DNA of 64,000 nucleotides from Microvirga sesbaniae (GCF_025460805.1 NZ_JAMXFJ010000020.1:1-64000); one strand, 5' to 3'. Positions 1-8,969 are shown, numbered from the stretch's first letter. The notes: generated from the letters alone by a model not told the origin. Numbers and translations are program-made.

Positions 1-3000
1 ACAGGTCCGAGTGGTGCTACCGGCGCGACGGGTCCGCAGGGCGAAACAGGTGCCACGGGTGCAACCGGCTCGCAAGGCGAGACCGGCGCGACCGGTCCAA
101 CGGGAGCCACTGGAGCGACGGGACCGCAGGGCGAAACCGGAGCGACGGGTCCAAGCGGTGCCACCGGAGCGACGGGGCCGCAGGGTGAGACCGGCGCCAC
201 CGGCGCGACAGGTCCGCAAGGTGAGGTAGGCCCGACCGGAGCCACTGGTCCGTCCGGAGCGACGGGGGCAACGGGCCCATCCGGAGCTACCGGTCCGCAG
301 GGTGAGACAGGAGCCACTGGCCCGCAGGGCGAAACTGGTGCCACCGGAGCCACTGGAGCAACGGGTCCGCAGGGCGAGACTGGCGCCACCGGTCCGAGCG
401 GTGCAACAGGCGCGACGGGTCCGCAAGGCGAGACTGGTGCGACCGGCCCTCAGGGCGAGATTGGAGCGACAGGTCCGTCCGGAGCCACTGGCGCGACGGG
501 CCCGCAAGGCGAGACAGGCGCAACCGGTCCGTCCGGCGCCACCGGCGCGCAGGGCGAGACCGGCGCGACGGGAGCCACGGGTCCGTCCGGAGCTACCGGA
601 GCCACTGGTCCGCAGGGTGAGACTGGCGCCACCGGTCCGTCCGGCGCAACAGGTCCATCGGGTGCGACTGGAGCGACGGGCCCGCAGGGGGAAACCGGTG
701 CCACCGGTCCGAGCGGCGAGACCGGGGCTACAGGCCCTGTCGGCCCCACAGGCGCGACCGGCCCGTCCGGCGCAACGGGAGCCACGGGTCCAAGCGGCGA
801 AACAGGCGCGACGGGCCCGCAAGGCGAGACTGGGGCGACAGGTCCGTCCGGCGCTACGGGTGCAACCGGCCCGCAGGGTGAGAGCGGAGCGACAGGTCCG
901 ACGGGAGCCACCGGTCCGTCCGGAGCAACCGGAGCGACCGGCCCAACCGGTTCTCAGGGCGAGACTGGCGCCACCGGTCCACAGGGTGAGACAGGCGCAA
1001 CGGGAGCCACTGGTCCGCAGGGCGAGACCGGTGCCACTGGAGCGACGGGTCCGCAAGGTGAGACTGGGGCCACAGGTCCCAGCGGAGCGACAGGTGCAAC
1101 CGGTGCCACCGGCCCGCAGGGTGAGACTGGCGCCACGGGTCCGTCCGGAGCAACCGGAGCCACCGGTCCGCAGGGTGAGACCGGCGCGACGGGTCCGCAG
1201 GGCGAGACTGGTGCCACCGGGCCAAGCGGTGCCACGGGAGCGACGGGCCCGCAGGGCGAGACCGGAGCCACGGGTGCAAGCGGCGCCACTGGAGCCACTG
1301 GCCCGCAGGGCGAAACAGGTGCCACCGGTCCCAGCGGAGCGACAGGTGCGACTGGCCCGTCCGGATCTACTGGCGCGACAGGTCCGCAGGGCGAAACCGG
1401 CGCCACAGGCGCAACCGGTCCGTCCGGAGCCACTGGCGCAACAGGTCCGCAAGGCGAGATCGGAGCCACAGGTCCGTCCGGCGCAACCGGTCCGCAGGGT
1501 GAAACCGGCGCCACCGGTCCGAGCGGCGAGACCGGGGCTACAGGCCCCGTCGGCCCCACAGGCGCGACTGGTCCGTCCGGCGCAACGGGAGCCACGGGTC
1601 CAAGCGGCGAAACAGGCGCGACGGGCCCGCAAGGCGAGACTGGGGCGACAGGTCCGTCCGGCGCTACGGGTGCAACCGGCCCGCAGGGTGAGAGCGGCGC
1701 CACGGGTCCGACCGGAGCGACAGGTCCGTCCGGAGCAACCGGAGCGACCGGCCCAAGCGGCGCCACCGGAGCCACTGGTCCGCAGGGTGAGACAGGCGCC
1801 ACCGGTCCGTCCGGTGCGACTGGAGCCACTGGCCCGCAGGGTGAGACCGGAGCAACAGGTCCGAGTGGTGCTACCGGCGCGACGGGTCCGCAGGGCGAAA
1901 CAGGTGCCACGGGTGCAACCGGCTCGCAAGGCGAGACCGGCGCGACCGGTCCAACGGGAGCCACTGGAGCGACGGGACCGCAGGGCGAAACCGGAGCGAC
2001 GGGTCCAAGCGGTGCCACCGGAGCGACGGGGCCGCAGGGTGAGACCGGCGCTACTGGAGCGACGGGCCCGCAAGGCGAGACCGGAGCCACCGGTCCGAGC
2101 GGCGAGACCGGGGCTACAGGCCCCGTCGGCCCCACAGGCGCGACTGGTCCGTCCGGCGCAACGGGAGCAACGGGTCCGAGCGGTGCTACCGGAGCGACAG
2201 GTCCGCAGGGTGAGACTGGTGCCACCGGCGCGACAGGTCCGCAAGGCGAGACTGGAGCCACGGGTGCAACCGGTCCGCAAGGCGAAAGTGGCGCGACTGG
2301 CCCAAGCGGTGCCACTGGAGCGACAGGTCCGTCCGGGGCGACGGGCGCAACCGGCCCGCAGGGCGAGACTGGTGCAACCGGCCCGTCCGGTGCAACCGGC
2401 CCGACCGGAGCCACAGGTCCGACCGGCCCGCAGGGTGAGAGCGGCGCCACGGGTCCGACCGGAGCGACAGGTCCGTCCGGCGCTACGGGTGCAACCGGCC
2501 CGCAGGGTGAGACCGGCGCGACGGGTCCGACGGGAGCCACCGGTCCGTCCGGAGCAACCGGAGCGACTGGCCCAACCGGTTCTCAGGGCGAGACTGGCGC
2601 GACCGGCCCAAGCGGTGCCACCGGGGCAACAGGTCCAACCGGACCCACGGGCGAGACCGGTCCGACGGGAGCCACCGGTCCGACCGGCAGCACGGGTGCC
2701 ACGGGCCCGACCGGAGCCACAGGTCCGACAGGTCCCACCGGCGCCACCGGTGCAACGGGACCGACAGGACCCACAGGCCCAAGCGGTGCCACCGGCCCAA
2801 CAGGTCCGACCGGCCCACAGGGTGAGACGGGCGCAACCGGTCCAACCGGAGCCACGGGTCCGAGCGGCCCGACCGGCAGCACGGGTCCCACGGGACCGAC
2901 GGGTCCAAGCGGTCCGACAGGTGCCACCGGTCCCACCGGTCCCAGCGGCTCGACGGGTCCCTCAGGGCCTACGGGAGGAACCGGCGCCACGGGTGCGACC

Positions 3001-3813
3001 GGAGCGACTGGCCCAACCGGAGCGACCGGTCCGAGCGGAGCGACTGGCCCGAGCGGTCCCACGGGTCCGAGCGGCCCGATAGGTCCGACTGGAGCGACTG
3101 GTCCGTCCGGGTCAACCGGCCCGACGGGACCCACAGGCCCAAGCGGCCCGACGGGAGGCACGGGTGCGACGGGTCCGATCGGCGGCACGGGTCCAAAGGG
3201 TCCGACGGGAGGCACGGGTGCGACGGGCCCCACAGGCGGCACGGGTCCCAAAGGTCCGACAGGCGGCACAGCTCCTGGCGGTCCTACCGGCGGCACGGGT
3301 CCCAAGGGGACGGCGGGAGCCACCGGTCCGAAAGGCGCGCCCGGCCCCAAGGGTCCGGGTCCGAAGGATGATCACGGCCACGTTAAGGGGCATGGTCATG
3401 ACAAGGGACATGGTCATGACAAGGGACATGGTCATGAGAAGACCCCGTCGAAGCCGAGCAAGGTTCCTGTCTGCTCGAACAAGTGGTGCCCGGGCGATGG
3501 CAAGCTGCACTTCGTCAAGGACCACCATCACGGCGGCAGCCATTCCCTGCCTCCGCTGGTCAAGGGCCACACGGCTTCACTCGTAAGCTTCGGCTGGGGC
3601 CACGAGGCGGGCGGCCTGAACGCGAAGTCCCTGCTGGGTCTTCTGCAGAGCGTGCTCAAGGATCACCTGACCCATGCGGGTGTGATGCCCCCGAAGAGCA
3701 AGCCTTCGGTGGGAGGGACCATCCCGCAGCATGGATCCAACCAGGGCGCACCGGCTCCGACTTGGGAGGATCCCTCCAAGACGGGTCACGGGGTGTGGAA
3801 GCAGAGCACTTAG
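1..3813 (+). CDS. Collagen-like Gly-X-Y repeat surface protein, 5' end outside window
   Basis: Frame 1 is open from the first base to TAG at 3811, giving 1270 residues of a protein whose start lies upstream. Residues 1 to about 1120 are almost unbroken Gly-X-Y triplets (GAT, GPS, GPT, GPQ-GET), the pattern of bacterial collagen-like proteins. The first two thirds favour GPQ-GET; from about 2600 the pattern turns to GPT-GPT and finally GGT-GPK. One triplet near 3268 reads APG and lacks the leading Gly. The C-terminal 150 residues are different: a His-rich stretch (HGHDKG repeats), two Cys (CSNKWC), more His, and a segment with hydrophobic positions. Such proteins normally form trimeric rods on the cell surface. 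Thr dominates the Y position, which suits O-glycosylation; a glycosyltransferase gene lies downstream. The long opposite- and other-frame ORFs here are by-products of the repeat. Export signal and anchor cannot be seen. Confidence 0.93.
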   Translation, partial: TGPSGATGATGPQGETGATGATGSQGETGATGPTGATGATGPQGETGATGPSGATGATGPQGETGATGATGPQGEVGPTGATGPSGATGATGPSGATGPQGETGATGPQGETGATGATGATGPQGETGATGPSGATGATGPQGETGATGPQGEIGATGPSGATGATGPQGETGATGPSGATGAQGETGATGATGPSGATGATGPQGETGATGPSGATGPSGATGATGPQGETGATGPSGETGATGPVGPTGATGPSGATGATGPSGETGATGPQGETGATGPSGATGATGPQGESGATGPTGATGPSGATGATGPTGSQGETGATGPQGETGATGATGPQGETGATGATGPQGETGATGPSGATGATGATGPQGETGATGPSGATGATGPQGETGATGPQGETGATGPSGATGATGPQGETGATGASGATGATGPQGETGATGPSGATGATGPSGSTGATGPQGETGATGATGPSGATGATGPQGEIGATGPSGATGPQGETGATGPSGETGATGPVGPTGATGPSGATGATGPSGETGATGPQGETGATGPSGATGATGPQGESGATGPTGATGPSGATGATGPSGATGATGPQGETGATGPSGATGATGPQGETGATGPSGATGATGPQGETGATGATGSQGETGATGPTGATGATGPQGETGATGPSGATGATGPQGETGATGATGPQGETGATGPSGETGATGPVGPTGATGPSGATGATGPSGATGATGPQGETGATGATGPQGETGATGATGPQGESGATGPSGATGATGPSGATGATGPQGETGATGPSGATGPTGATGPTGPQGESGATGPTGATGPSGATGATGPQGETGATGPTGATGPSGATGATGPTGSQGETGATGPSGATGATGPTGPTGETGPTGATGPTGSTGATGPTGATGPTGPTGATGATGPTGPTGPSGATGPTGPTGPQGETGATGPTGATGPSGPTGSTGPTGPTGPSGPTGATGPTGPSGSTGPSGPTGGTGATGATGATGPTGATGPSGATGPSGPTGPSGPIGPTGATGPSGSTGPTGPTGPSGPTGGTGATGPIGGTGPKGPTGGTGATGPTGGTGPKGPTGGTAPGGPTGGTGPKGTAGATGPKGAPGPKGPGPKDDHGHVKGHGHDKGHGHDKGHGHEKTPSKPSKVPVCSNKWCPGDGKLHFVKDHHHGGSHSLPPLVKGHTASLVSFGWGHEAGGLNAKSLLGLLQSVLKDHLTHAGVMPPKSKPSVGGTIPQHGSNQGAPAPTWEDPSKTGHGVWKQST
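1501..1705 (+). repeat. Near-identical internal duplication in collagen gene (copy of about 691-895)
   Basis: The stretch beginning at 1501 repeats the one beginning at 691 with only a few base changes, at an offset of 810 bases (270 residues). A shorter third copy begins near 2095. Synonymous codon patterns are shared, so this is DNA-level duplication and not just protein-level periodicity. Confidence 0.75.
1855..2051 (+). repeat. 197-bp exact duplication of bases 1-197
   Basis: Bases 1855-2051 match bases 1-197 with no difference that I can find, and diverge at the next base (C versus T). The offset is 1854 bases, or 618 residues, so the collagen reading frame is kept. This points to recent recombination or slippage within the repeat gene. 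Confidence 0.8.
3391..3444 (+). repeat. 18-bp tandem repeat encoding HGHDKG
   Basis: Three head-to-tail copies of an 18-base unit starting CATGGTCATGACAAGGGA; the third copy is degenerate at its 3' end. The product is a run of HGHDKG units in the C-terminal region of the collagen-like protein, a likely metal-binding patch. Confidence 0.85.
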
Positions 3814-3925
3814 TCGCCGCGTGATGGCAGAGTGTTGGGGCACGGGACCAGGCAACTGGTCCCGTGCCCCGAACGTTTCGAACTGGCGCCGCCGGTACGA
3901 GAAGAGGCGAGCCGAAGGTGATGTC

Positions 3926-4873
3926 GTGACGAGGTGCGGACACAGACAGGCGACGCGCCGCACGGTCCTCGCCGGGTTTGCCGGTTGCGTTTTCAGTCGA
4001 GAGTTCAGGACGACCAGCATGGCGCAAGTCCCTTCCCCCGCATCGGCTTCCCCCGATCCGAGCCTGCTCGCCGCTCCCGTCACATTGACGGGAAACTGGG
4101 GCGCCTCTGCCGAGGCGGCCGCGCAGGTGGTGGCCCGGATGCGCGAGGCGTGCCTGTCCGGCATTCCCTTGAGGTCCGACAGCCAGCCGCGAAGCCTTCT
4201 GGTCGACAACCGCTCCGCCAGCGGCGCCACGTCCCCGCCGGCGCAGCCTCCGGCGGAGCAGCCCTCCGTGCATCTTCATGCGGATCGGCCGCAGATGGCC
4301 TGGATCGTCGTCACCGCCGGGGAGCGCGACTGGTCGCGGCTCTCCTATCAGTTCGGGCACGAGCTCGGTCACGTGTTCTGCAACAGCTGGCAGGCCTTCG
4401 CCAAGCCCCAGCTGCCATCGCAATGGGTGGAAGAGGCGCTCGTCGAGGCCTTCTCCATCCGGGGCCTCGGCCTCCTGGCCGACGGCTGGGAGCGCAAAGC
4501 TCCATTCGCCGGTCAGGAGCCGTTCGCCGGGAAGATCCGGCAGTACCGGGACAACCTCGTCGCCAAGTACGGGAAGCGTGCGGCGGAACTGGGCGCGCAG
4601 GACGATCTGGCAGCCTTCTTTCGGACACATCGGAAGGCACTCGACAGCGATCTCGGCGTGGCACCGAAGACCGCCGGGGCCGTGTCCGGGTTCTTGGCCG
4701 AACTCGAGCGGGACAGCAGCCTCGTGGCCGATCTCGGAGCCTTGAACCGCTGGCCCGAGCGCAGCGCCGTTCCGGTGGAGCGCTATCTCGATCAGTGGGA
4801 GGCAAGCTGCTCCGAGGTCGGGACCTCCGGCCTCCTGCCAGGGCGCATCCGAGGCCTGCTTAAGCTCGGATAA
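3926..4873 (+). CDS. Putative exported HExxH zinc metallopeptidase
   Basis: A 315-residue protein from GTG 3926, chosen because GAAGG lies just upstream and the longer frame would run back into the collagen gene. ATG 4019 is an alternative. The N-terminus reads TRRTVLAGFAGC, a twin-arginine-like or lipoprotein-like export signal, though not a textbook one. HELGH at residues 145-149 is the zinc-binding HExxH motif, and the helix EEALVEAFS about 25 residues later can supply the third ligand as in gluzincins. I do not recognise a named family. Immediately downstream of a surface collagen-like gene and on the same strand, it could process or remodel that protein; this is inference. Confidence 0.72.
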   Translation: MTRCGHRQATRRTVLAGFAGCVFSREFRTTSMAQVPSPASASPDPSLLAAPVTLTGNWGASAEAAAQVVARMREACLSGIPLRSDSQPRSLLVDNRSASGATSPPAQPPAEQPSVHLHADRPQMAWIVVTAGERDWSRLSYQFGHELGHVFCNSWQAFAKPQLPSQWVEEALVEAFSIRGLGLLADGWERKAPFAGQEPFAGKIRQYRDNLVAKYGKRAAELGAQDDLAAFFRTHRKALDSDLGVAPKTAGAVSGFLAELERDSSLVADLGALNRWPERSAVPVERYLDQWEASCSEVGTSGLLPGRIRGLLKLG

Positions 4874-5092
4874 GGGTCTGCGGCGGAATACGCCGGAATG
4901 AGCGGGAGGCGACCTCCGGTGCCATCCCTCGGGGGTAGGGACAGCCGACTAAATTCTGTGCATGCTGCCTGAAATCGGTCTTTCGAGAGGCTCTTCGCAC
5001 CCATCATCCGTGAAGCAGCAGCGTCAGGTGAGCGGAGTGCATGGCGTCCCCGTCGAAGCGGAAGTGCCACACGTGCAGGAAGGTCTTACCTA

Positions 5093-6316
5093 ATGCAGAT
5101 ATCGCGCGTCGATGCGACAGCCACAGCACTCGTGCCCGGTGCCGCACCGGACCAAAGGCCCAAGCGGATCGGTCTTTGCATGATCGTCAAGAACGAGGCG
5201 CATGTGATCATCGATTGCCTCGAGAGCGTGCGGCCGCTGGCGGATTATATGCTCATCGAGGATACCGGCTCGACGGACGGAACGCAGGAACTCATAAGGA
5301 GCTACCTGGCCCGCGAGGGAATCGCCGGAGAGGTGATCGAGGAGCCGTGGCGGGACTTCGCCCACAATCGCAGCCTCGCCCTGTCTCGTCTGCGCGAGCG
5401 CACGGATGTGGACTTCGCGCTGATGATCGATGCCGACGAGGTTATCGCCTACGATCCGGGCTTCGACGCGGTGGCGTTCAAGAAGGGTCTGACGCAGGAT
5501 CTCTACTCCATCAAGATCCGCCTGCATTCGATCGAGTATTCCCGGCCGCAACTCGTCAGCAACAGGGCGGAGTTCCGTTATCGCGGCGTCCTGCACGAAT
5601 TTGTCGAGGGCCCACCCGGCGGCTACTCCTCGGACACCGCCGAGGGCTTCTGCATGCTGTCGGGGCGGGGCGGCGCCCGGAGCAAGAACCCTCGCAAATA
5701 CGAGGACGATGCGGCCGTTCTCGAGCGCACGCTGCAACATGAGACGGACCCGTTCCTGGTCTCGCGCTACACGTTCTATCTCGCGCAGAGCTACAGGGAC
5801 AGCGGTAGGCCGGAGAAGGCCTTGCCGCTGTATCTCAAGCGCACGGAGCTGGGCTTCTGGGATCAGGAGACTTTCATTAGCCTCTACTCCGCCGCACAGA
5901 TCCTTGAGCAACTCGGGCGCCCGGATACGGAAGTCGTTGGAGCCTATCTGCGCGCCTACGAGGCCTGTCCGTGGCGCGCGGAGGCGCTTCACGGCGCCAT
6001 GCGCTACTGCCGCCTCGCCGGCAAGCATCACCAGAGCTACCTGATCGGACGGCATGCGGTTACCCTACAGCACCCTGCGGGCGGTCTGTTCGTCCAGCCG
6101 TGGGTCTACGAGTACGGCGTGCTCGACGAGTTTTCGATCGCGGCCTACTGGGCGGGTCACTATCAGGATTCCTTCGATGCCTCCCAAAGACTTCTCCGGG
6201 AGGACAGGATCCCCGCAGGGGAAAGATCCCGCGTTCTGGCGAATATGAATTTCGCGCTGAAAAAGCTCCCAGGGTCCGCAGCGGCGGAGCAGCCTCTTGA
6301 AAGCCTCGCGTCATAA
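5093..6316 (+). CDS. Family 2 glycosyltransferase with TPR-like C-terminal half
   Basis: A 407-residue protein. The N-terminal half has GT2 hallmarks: CMIVKNEAHVI near residue 25, DTGSTDGT near 57 and the metal/nucleotide-sugar motif DADE at about 113. The second half (about 215-390) is helical with TPR-like pairs such as YLAQSYRDSGRPEKALPLY. This layout is known in GT2 enzymes that glycosylate proteins or peptides (SunS-like), as well as in cell-wall enzymes. No membrane segment is visible. It follows the collagen-like and protease genes on the same strand by about 220 bases, so the Thr-rich collagen repeats are an attractive substrate; that link is inferred. Family assignment is firm, substrate unknown. 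Confidence 0.88.
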   Translation: MQISRVDATATALVPGAAPDQRPKRIGLCMIVKNEAHVIIDCLESVRPLADYMLIEDTGSTDGTQELIRSYLAREGIAGEVIEEPWRDFAHNRSLALSRLRERTDVDFALMIDADEVIAYDPGFDAVAFKKGLTQDLYSIKIRLHSIEYSRPQLVSNRAEFRYRGVLHEFVEGPPGGYSSDTAEGFCMLSGRGGARSKNPRKYEDDAAVLERTLQHETDPFLVSRYTFYLAQSYRDSGRPEKALPLYLKRTELGFWDQETFISLYSAAQILEQLGRPDTEVVGAYLRAYEACPWRAEALHGAMRYCRLAGKHHQSYLIGRHAVTLQHPAGGLFVQPWVYEYGVLDEFSIAAYWAGHYQDSFDASQRLLREDRIPAGERSRVLANMNFALKKLPGSAAAEQPLESLAS

Positions 6317-6427
6317 AAGGCTTCGCTGCGCCTCATTTCTCGGCCGCCGGACAAGTGATGCCTGTGCGAACGATCGTCCCCGCCCATCCGCGTTGGCTCC
6401 AGGCATGCAACCCCTTTGGAGAAATTT

Positions 6428-6447
6428 ATACTCCCAAATTTGAGTAT
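6428..6447. promoter_or_regulatory. Candidate operator upstream of sensor kinase operon
   Basis: Inverted repeat ATACTC, 8-base spacer, GAGTAT in a short AT-rich patch that stands out from the GC-rich surroundings. It lies about 50 bases before the small peptide gene and 140 before the kinase. It could bind the LuxR-type regulator encoded downstream. Confidence 0.4.
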
Positions 6448-6495
6448 TATGCCCTGTTGTGATTGTTAAAATCAGCATCGAGGAGGATTTTCTTG

Positions 6496-6582
6496 ATGGC
6501 CGACACAAAATATCCGCCCGCCAATCTTAGCAATAACGAGCTTGGCGGAAGTTCCCGAGCTACAGTTTCATTCAAGTTCTAG
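6496..6582 (+). CDS. 28-residue peptide ahead of sensor kinase
   Basis: ATG at 6496 preceded by a strong GAGGAGG site with suitable spacing; the frame encodes MADTKYPPAN...TVSFKF and stops at 6580. Its stop lies 4 bases before the most likely kinase ATG (6587), so translation of the two is probably coupled. The peptide is hydrophilic with a Ser/Asn-rich middle, has no signal sequence and matches no family I know. It might be a leader peptide that helps kinase translation, or a small functional peptide. Confidence 0.5.
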   Translation: MADTKYPPANLSNNELGGSSRATVSFKF

Positions 6583-6586
6583 TTCT

Positions 6587-7879
6587 ATGCACGCCATCCT
6601 CGCTTCAATTCTCCACCGTGGCGAAACTTCTCAGGCAATGCTTCGAACGCCTTTGATCGGCCTTGGGCCGGAAGCTCGTCCGGCGGTGGCGGCCGAGCGG
6701 ATGTTCTCCCGGGGCCGTGCCTTTCTGGCCGGTGCAGCGGCCCGCTGCGGTCGCCGCCGCGCGCCGGCCATGGAGATGGCCGCATGGCCGGCCCCGGGGA
6801 GCCTTTCGGGCGGCATGCCGCTTGCAGCTTTGCTCCCCCACGCCGCAGGGATCATGGGGGCCGCTCACATTCTCGTCGTCTGCGACCATGACGACGAGCC
6901 GGGCCGTCGGATCGTCCTATGGTCGAATGGCGAGTACCAGACCTGGACCCTGCCTCCGCATGCGGTCGCGCGGCCGGTCGCGGCCGGGCGCGATAAGGCT
7001 GCGGAGGCCGGAACACACTCACGCTATCACCCCCTGTCGGATACCCGTTTCCTGTCGGGCGACATCGCGCTGCTCGATCCCTTTCTGAGCCGCGCGTTTC
7101 CGGTCCAGAACACCGTGACGGCTCCTTTCCGGCGCCTCTCGTGCCGGGGACGGATCTTCATCCTGCGCCGTGCGTCCTGGAACCAGGGTGACGCGGATCT
7201 CGCTAGGCTCGTGGCGCTTCGGGTCGGGATCGAACTCGAGAATCATGTGGTCCGTTCCAGGGACGAGGCGGCGGCTGCGCGCCGCGAGCGGGCGCAGATG
7301 GCCCGGGATCTGCACGACAGCATCCTGCAGAGCCTCGCCGCCGCGAGCCTCCATCTGAGCCTTGGCGCCAGCCGATCGTCTGGTGAAGCCAAGAAGCACC
7401 TTGACCAAGTGCGCTGGATCCTGTCCTTCGAGGCCGGCCGCATCCGGCGGATCGTGGACGAGACCCGATCGGGCCCGCCTGCAGAGCGCGGCAGCGTGCG
7501 GATCGCTGCCGAGCTGGGCCGGCTGATCGATGGGCTGGCGCAGCAATGGGCCTGTTGCATTGCGCTCGATGCGGGCCCGGACGATCTCGCGGTCGCGCCA
7601 TCGATCGCCGCCGGCATCAGCCACATTCTCATGGAGGCGGTGTCGAACGCCGTCCGCCATGGGCAGGCGTCAGAGGTGAAGGTCTCCGTTCAGGCGTCAG
7701 GCTCCTGTCTCGTCGTCGGCATCGAGGATAACGGCGCCGGTTTCGCCTGGTCCTTGGAAGCGGTCGGTCCGCGAGCCGCTCCCGTGTCCCTCTCCTCGCG
7801 GGTTGACGACATGGGAGGAACCCTCTTCGTCGCCAGCCGCAAAGGCAGCACCCAGGTCCGAGTAGAACTGCCATTATGA
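6587..7879 (+). CDS. NarL-type sensor histidine kinase (HisKA_3)
   Basis: A 430-residue kinase from ATG 6587; a longer TTG start at 6542 would overlap the small peptide gene. The N-terminal half is a poorly conserved sensor region without clear membrane segments, so the protein is probably cytoplasmic. The dimerisation motif ARDLHDSILQSL has the phospho-accepting His at about residue 243 and is typical of HisKA_3 kinases. The ATPase domain shows the N box EAVSNAVRHG near 350 and G box EDNGAGF near 380. The stop overlaps the regulator start by 4 bases (ATGA), so the pair is one operon. Confidence 0.9.
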   Translation: MHAILASILHRGETSQAMLRTPLIGLGPEARPAVAAERMFSRGRAFLAGAAARCGRRRAPAMEMAAWPAPGSLSGGMPLAALLPHAAGIMGAAHILVVCDHDDEPGRRIVLWSNGEYQTWTLPPHAVARPVAAGRDKAAEAGTHSRYHPLSDTRFLSGDIALLDPFLSRAFPVQNTVTAPFRRLSCRGRIFILRRASWNQGDADLARLVALRVGIELENHVVRSRDEAAAARRERAQMARDLHDSILQSLAAASLHLSLGASRSSGEAKKHLDQVRWILSFEAGRIRRIVDETRSGPPAERGSVRIAAELGRLIDGLAQQWACCIALDAGPDDLAVAPSIAAGISHILMEAVSNAVRHGQASEVKVSVQASGSCLVVGIEDNGAGFAWSLEAVGPRAAPVSLSSRVDDMGGTLFVASRKGSTQVRVELPL

Positions 7880-8520
7880 TCCAAGCATTGCGGGTTTCGA
7901 TCGCCGATGATCATCCAGTATTCCTGGGAGGATTGGAGGCGCTTCTTCGGGATCGGCAGGAGTTCCATGTCGTCAGCGTCGACGCGGACGGCACATCGGC
8001 CATCGGGAGCATCCGCAGGCTCACCCCCGACATTGCCGTTCTCGACGTGGCCATGCCTGGCCTCACCGGCATTCAGGTCCTGAAGCTTGCGAGCAGCGAG
8101 CAGCTGCCCACCCGGATCGTGTTCCTCACCGCTTCGTTGACCAACCAGGATGTTTTGGATGCGGTCGAGTGGGGAGCCTGGGGGATCGTCCTGAAGGAGG
8201 CAGCCGCAGACACTCTCGTGCAGTGCCTGATGCAGGTGGCTCAGGGAACCCGGTGGCTCTCCAGCGAACTGATCAATAGTGCGGCAGAGCGCCTATCCGA
8301 GCGGCGCCAGAACGTCGGCAAGTTCGAGACGCTTACGACCCGTGAGCGGGAGATCGCTCTACTGGTGGCCGACGGGCTGTCCAACAAGGAGATCGCGCGC
8401 CATTTCAACATTTCGGACGGCACCGTTAAGATCCACCTGTACAATGCCTACTATAAAGTCGGCGTCGCTAACCGTGCCTCACTCGCTGCGTTGGTTCGGG
8501 CCTATATCGGCAGCACATAA
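7876..8520 (+). CDS. LuxR/NarL-family response regulator
   Basis: A 214-residue two-domain regulator. The receiver domain has the acidic pair at residues 11-12, phospho-acceptor Asp57 in VLDVAMPG, a conserved Thr in FLTAS and Lys in VLKEA. The C-terminal GerE-type helix-turn-helix is clear (LTTREREIALLVADGLSNKEIA...). It is the partner of the overlapping kinase. The target may be the surface genes upstream or its own promoter palindrome at 6428. Confidence 0.93.
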   Translation: MIQALRVSIADDHPVFLGGLEALLRDRQEFHVVSVDADGTSAIGSIRRLTPDIAVLDVAMPGLTGIQVLKLASSEQLPTRIVFLTASLTNQDVLDAVEWGAWGIVLKEAAADTLVQCLMQVAQGTRWLSSELINSAAERLSERRQNVGKFETLTTREREIALLVADGLSNKEIARHFNISDGTVKIHLYNAYYKVGVANRASLAALVRAYIGST

Positions 8521-8969
8521 CATTCGCGTTGGAACGATCCTGACACGGCGCTGTCCCTTCGTGTCCGCAGCGGTGATCACCATGAAATGGGTTGGACACA
8601 GGGATTTGGAACAGTCGTAGGCTTCACCTTCGTCCGACGATCCACCTGCGACGAAGCCCTCGCACGACAACGGCCAGGACCGTCGGCCTTTCGGCGGAAC
8701 CGCACGGAACACCCGACGAGGATATCCGACGCCGTGGCGCCGGCCTGCCTCTCGAGCTCGACAGACCGGCGATATGCCTCCGCGTCGAACAATGGCCAGC
8801 CGGCAACCCGTCGCGGGCATCCATTCCCTGTTGGCGCGCTGATCTCGTCCGCAGGAAAGAACAACATCCCTGGAACTGAGCAGAACCGCCTATGGACGGG
8901 GACCGGTTTCCAGCTAGAGTGAAGCAGAACCGTGTTGCAAGCGGTCACATCCTTCACCAGGGGAACACC
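8521..8969. other. 449-bp intergenic region, no gene seen
   Basis: No reading frame with convincing codon bias, start site or family resemblance was found on either strand; the short frames here look like chance. It must contain the promoter of the TAXI-TRAP operon, but I could not pick a confident one. Confidence 0.5.

Noticed and set aside
302..3082. Long open frames in other frames and on the minus strand across the collagen gene (for example 954-2540 minus, 2583-3350 minus)
   Set aside because: They are low-complexity Arg/Pro- or Pro/Val-rich translations of the same 9-base repeat; frame 1 gives a clean Gly-X-Y pattern and a natural end.
1..3360. CRISPR-like array
   Set aside because: The regular short repeats are coding Gly-X-Y triplets with no constant repeat and unique spacer structure.
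5090..6055. 321-residue minus-strand frame over the glycosyltransferase gene
   Set aside because: No recognisable motifs; the plus-strand glycosyltransferase explains the region.
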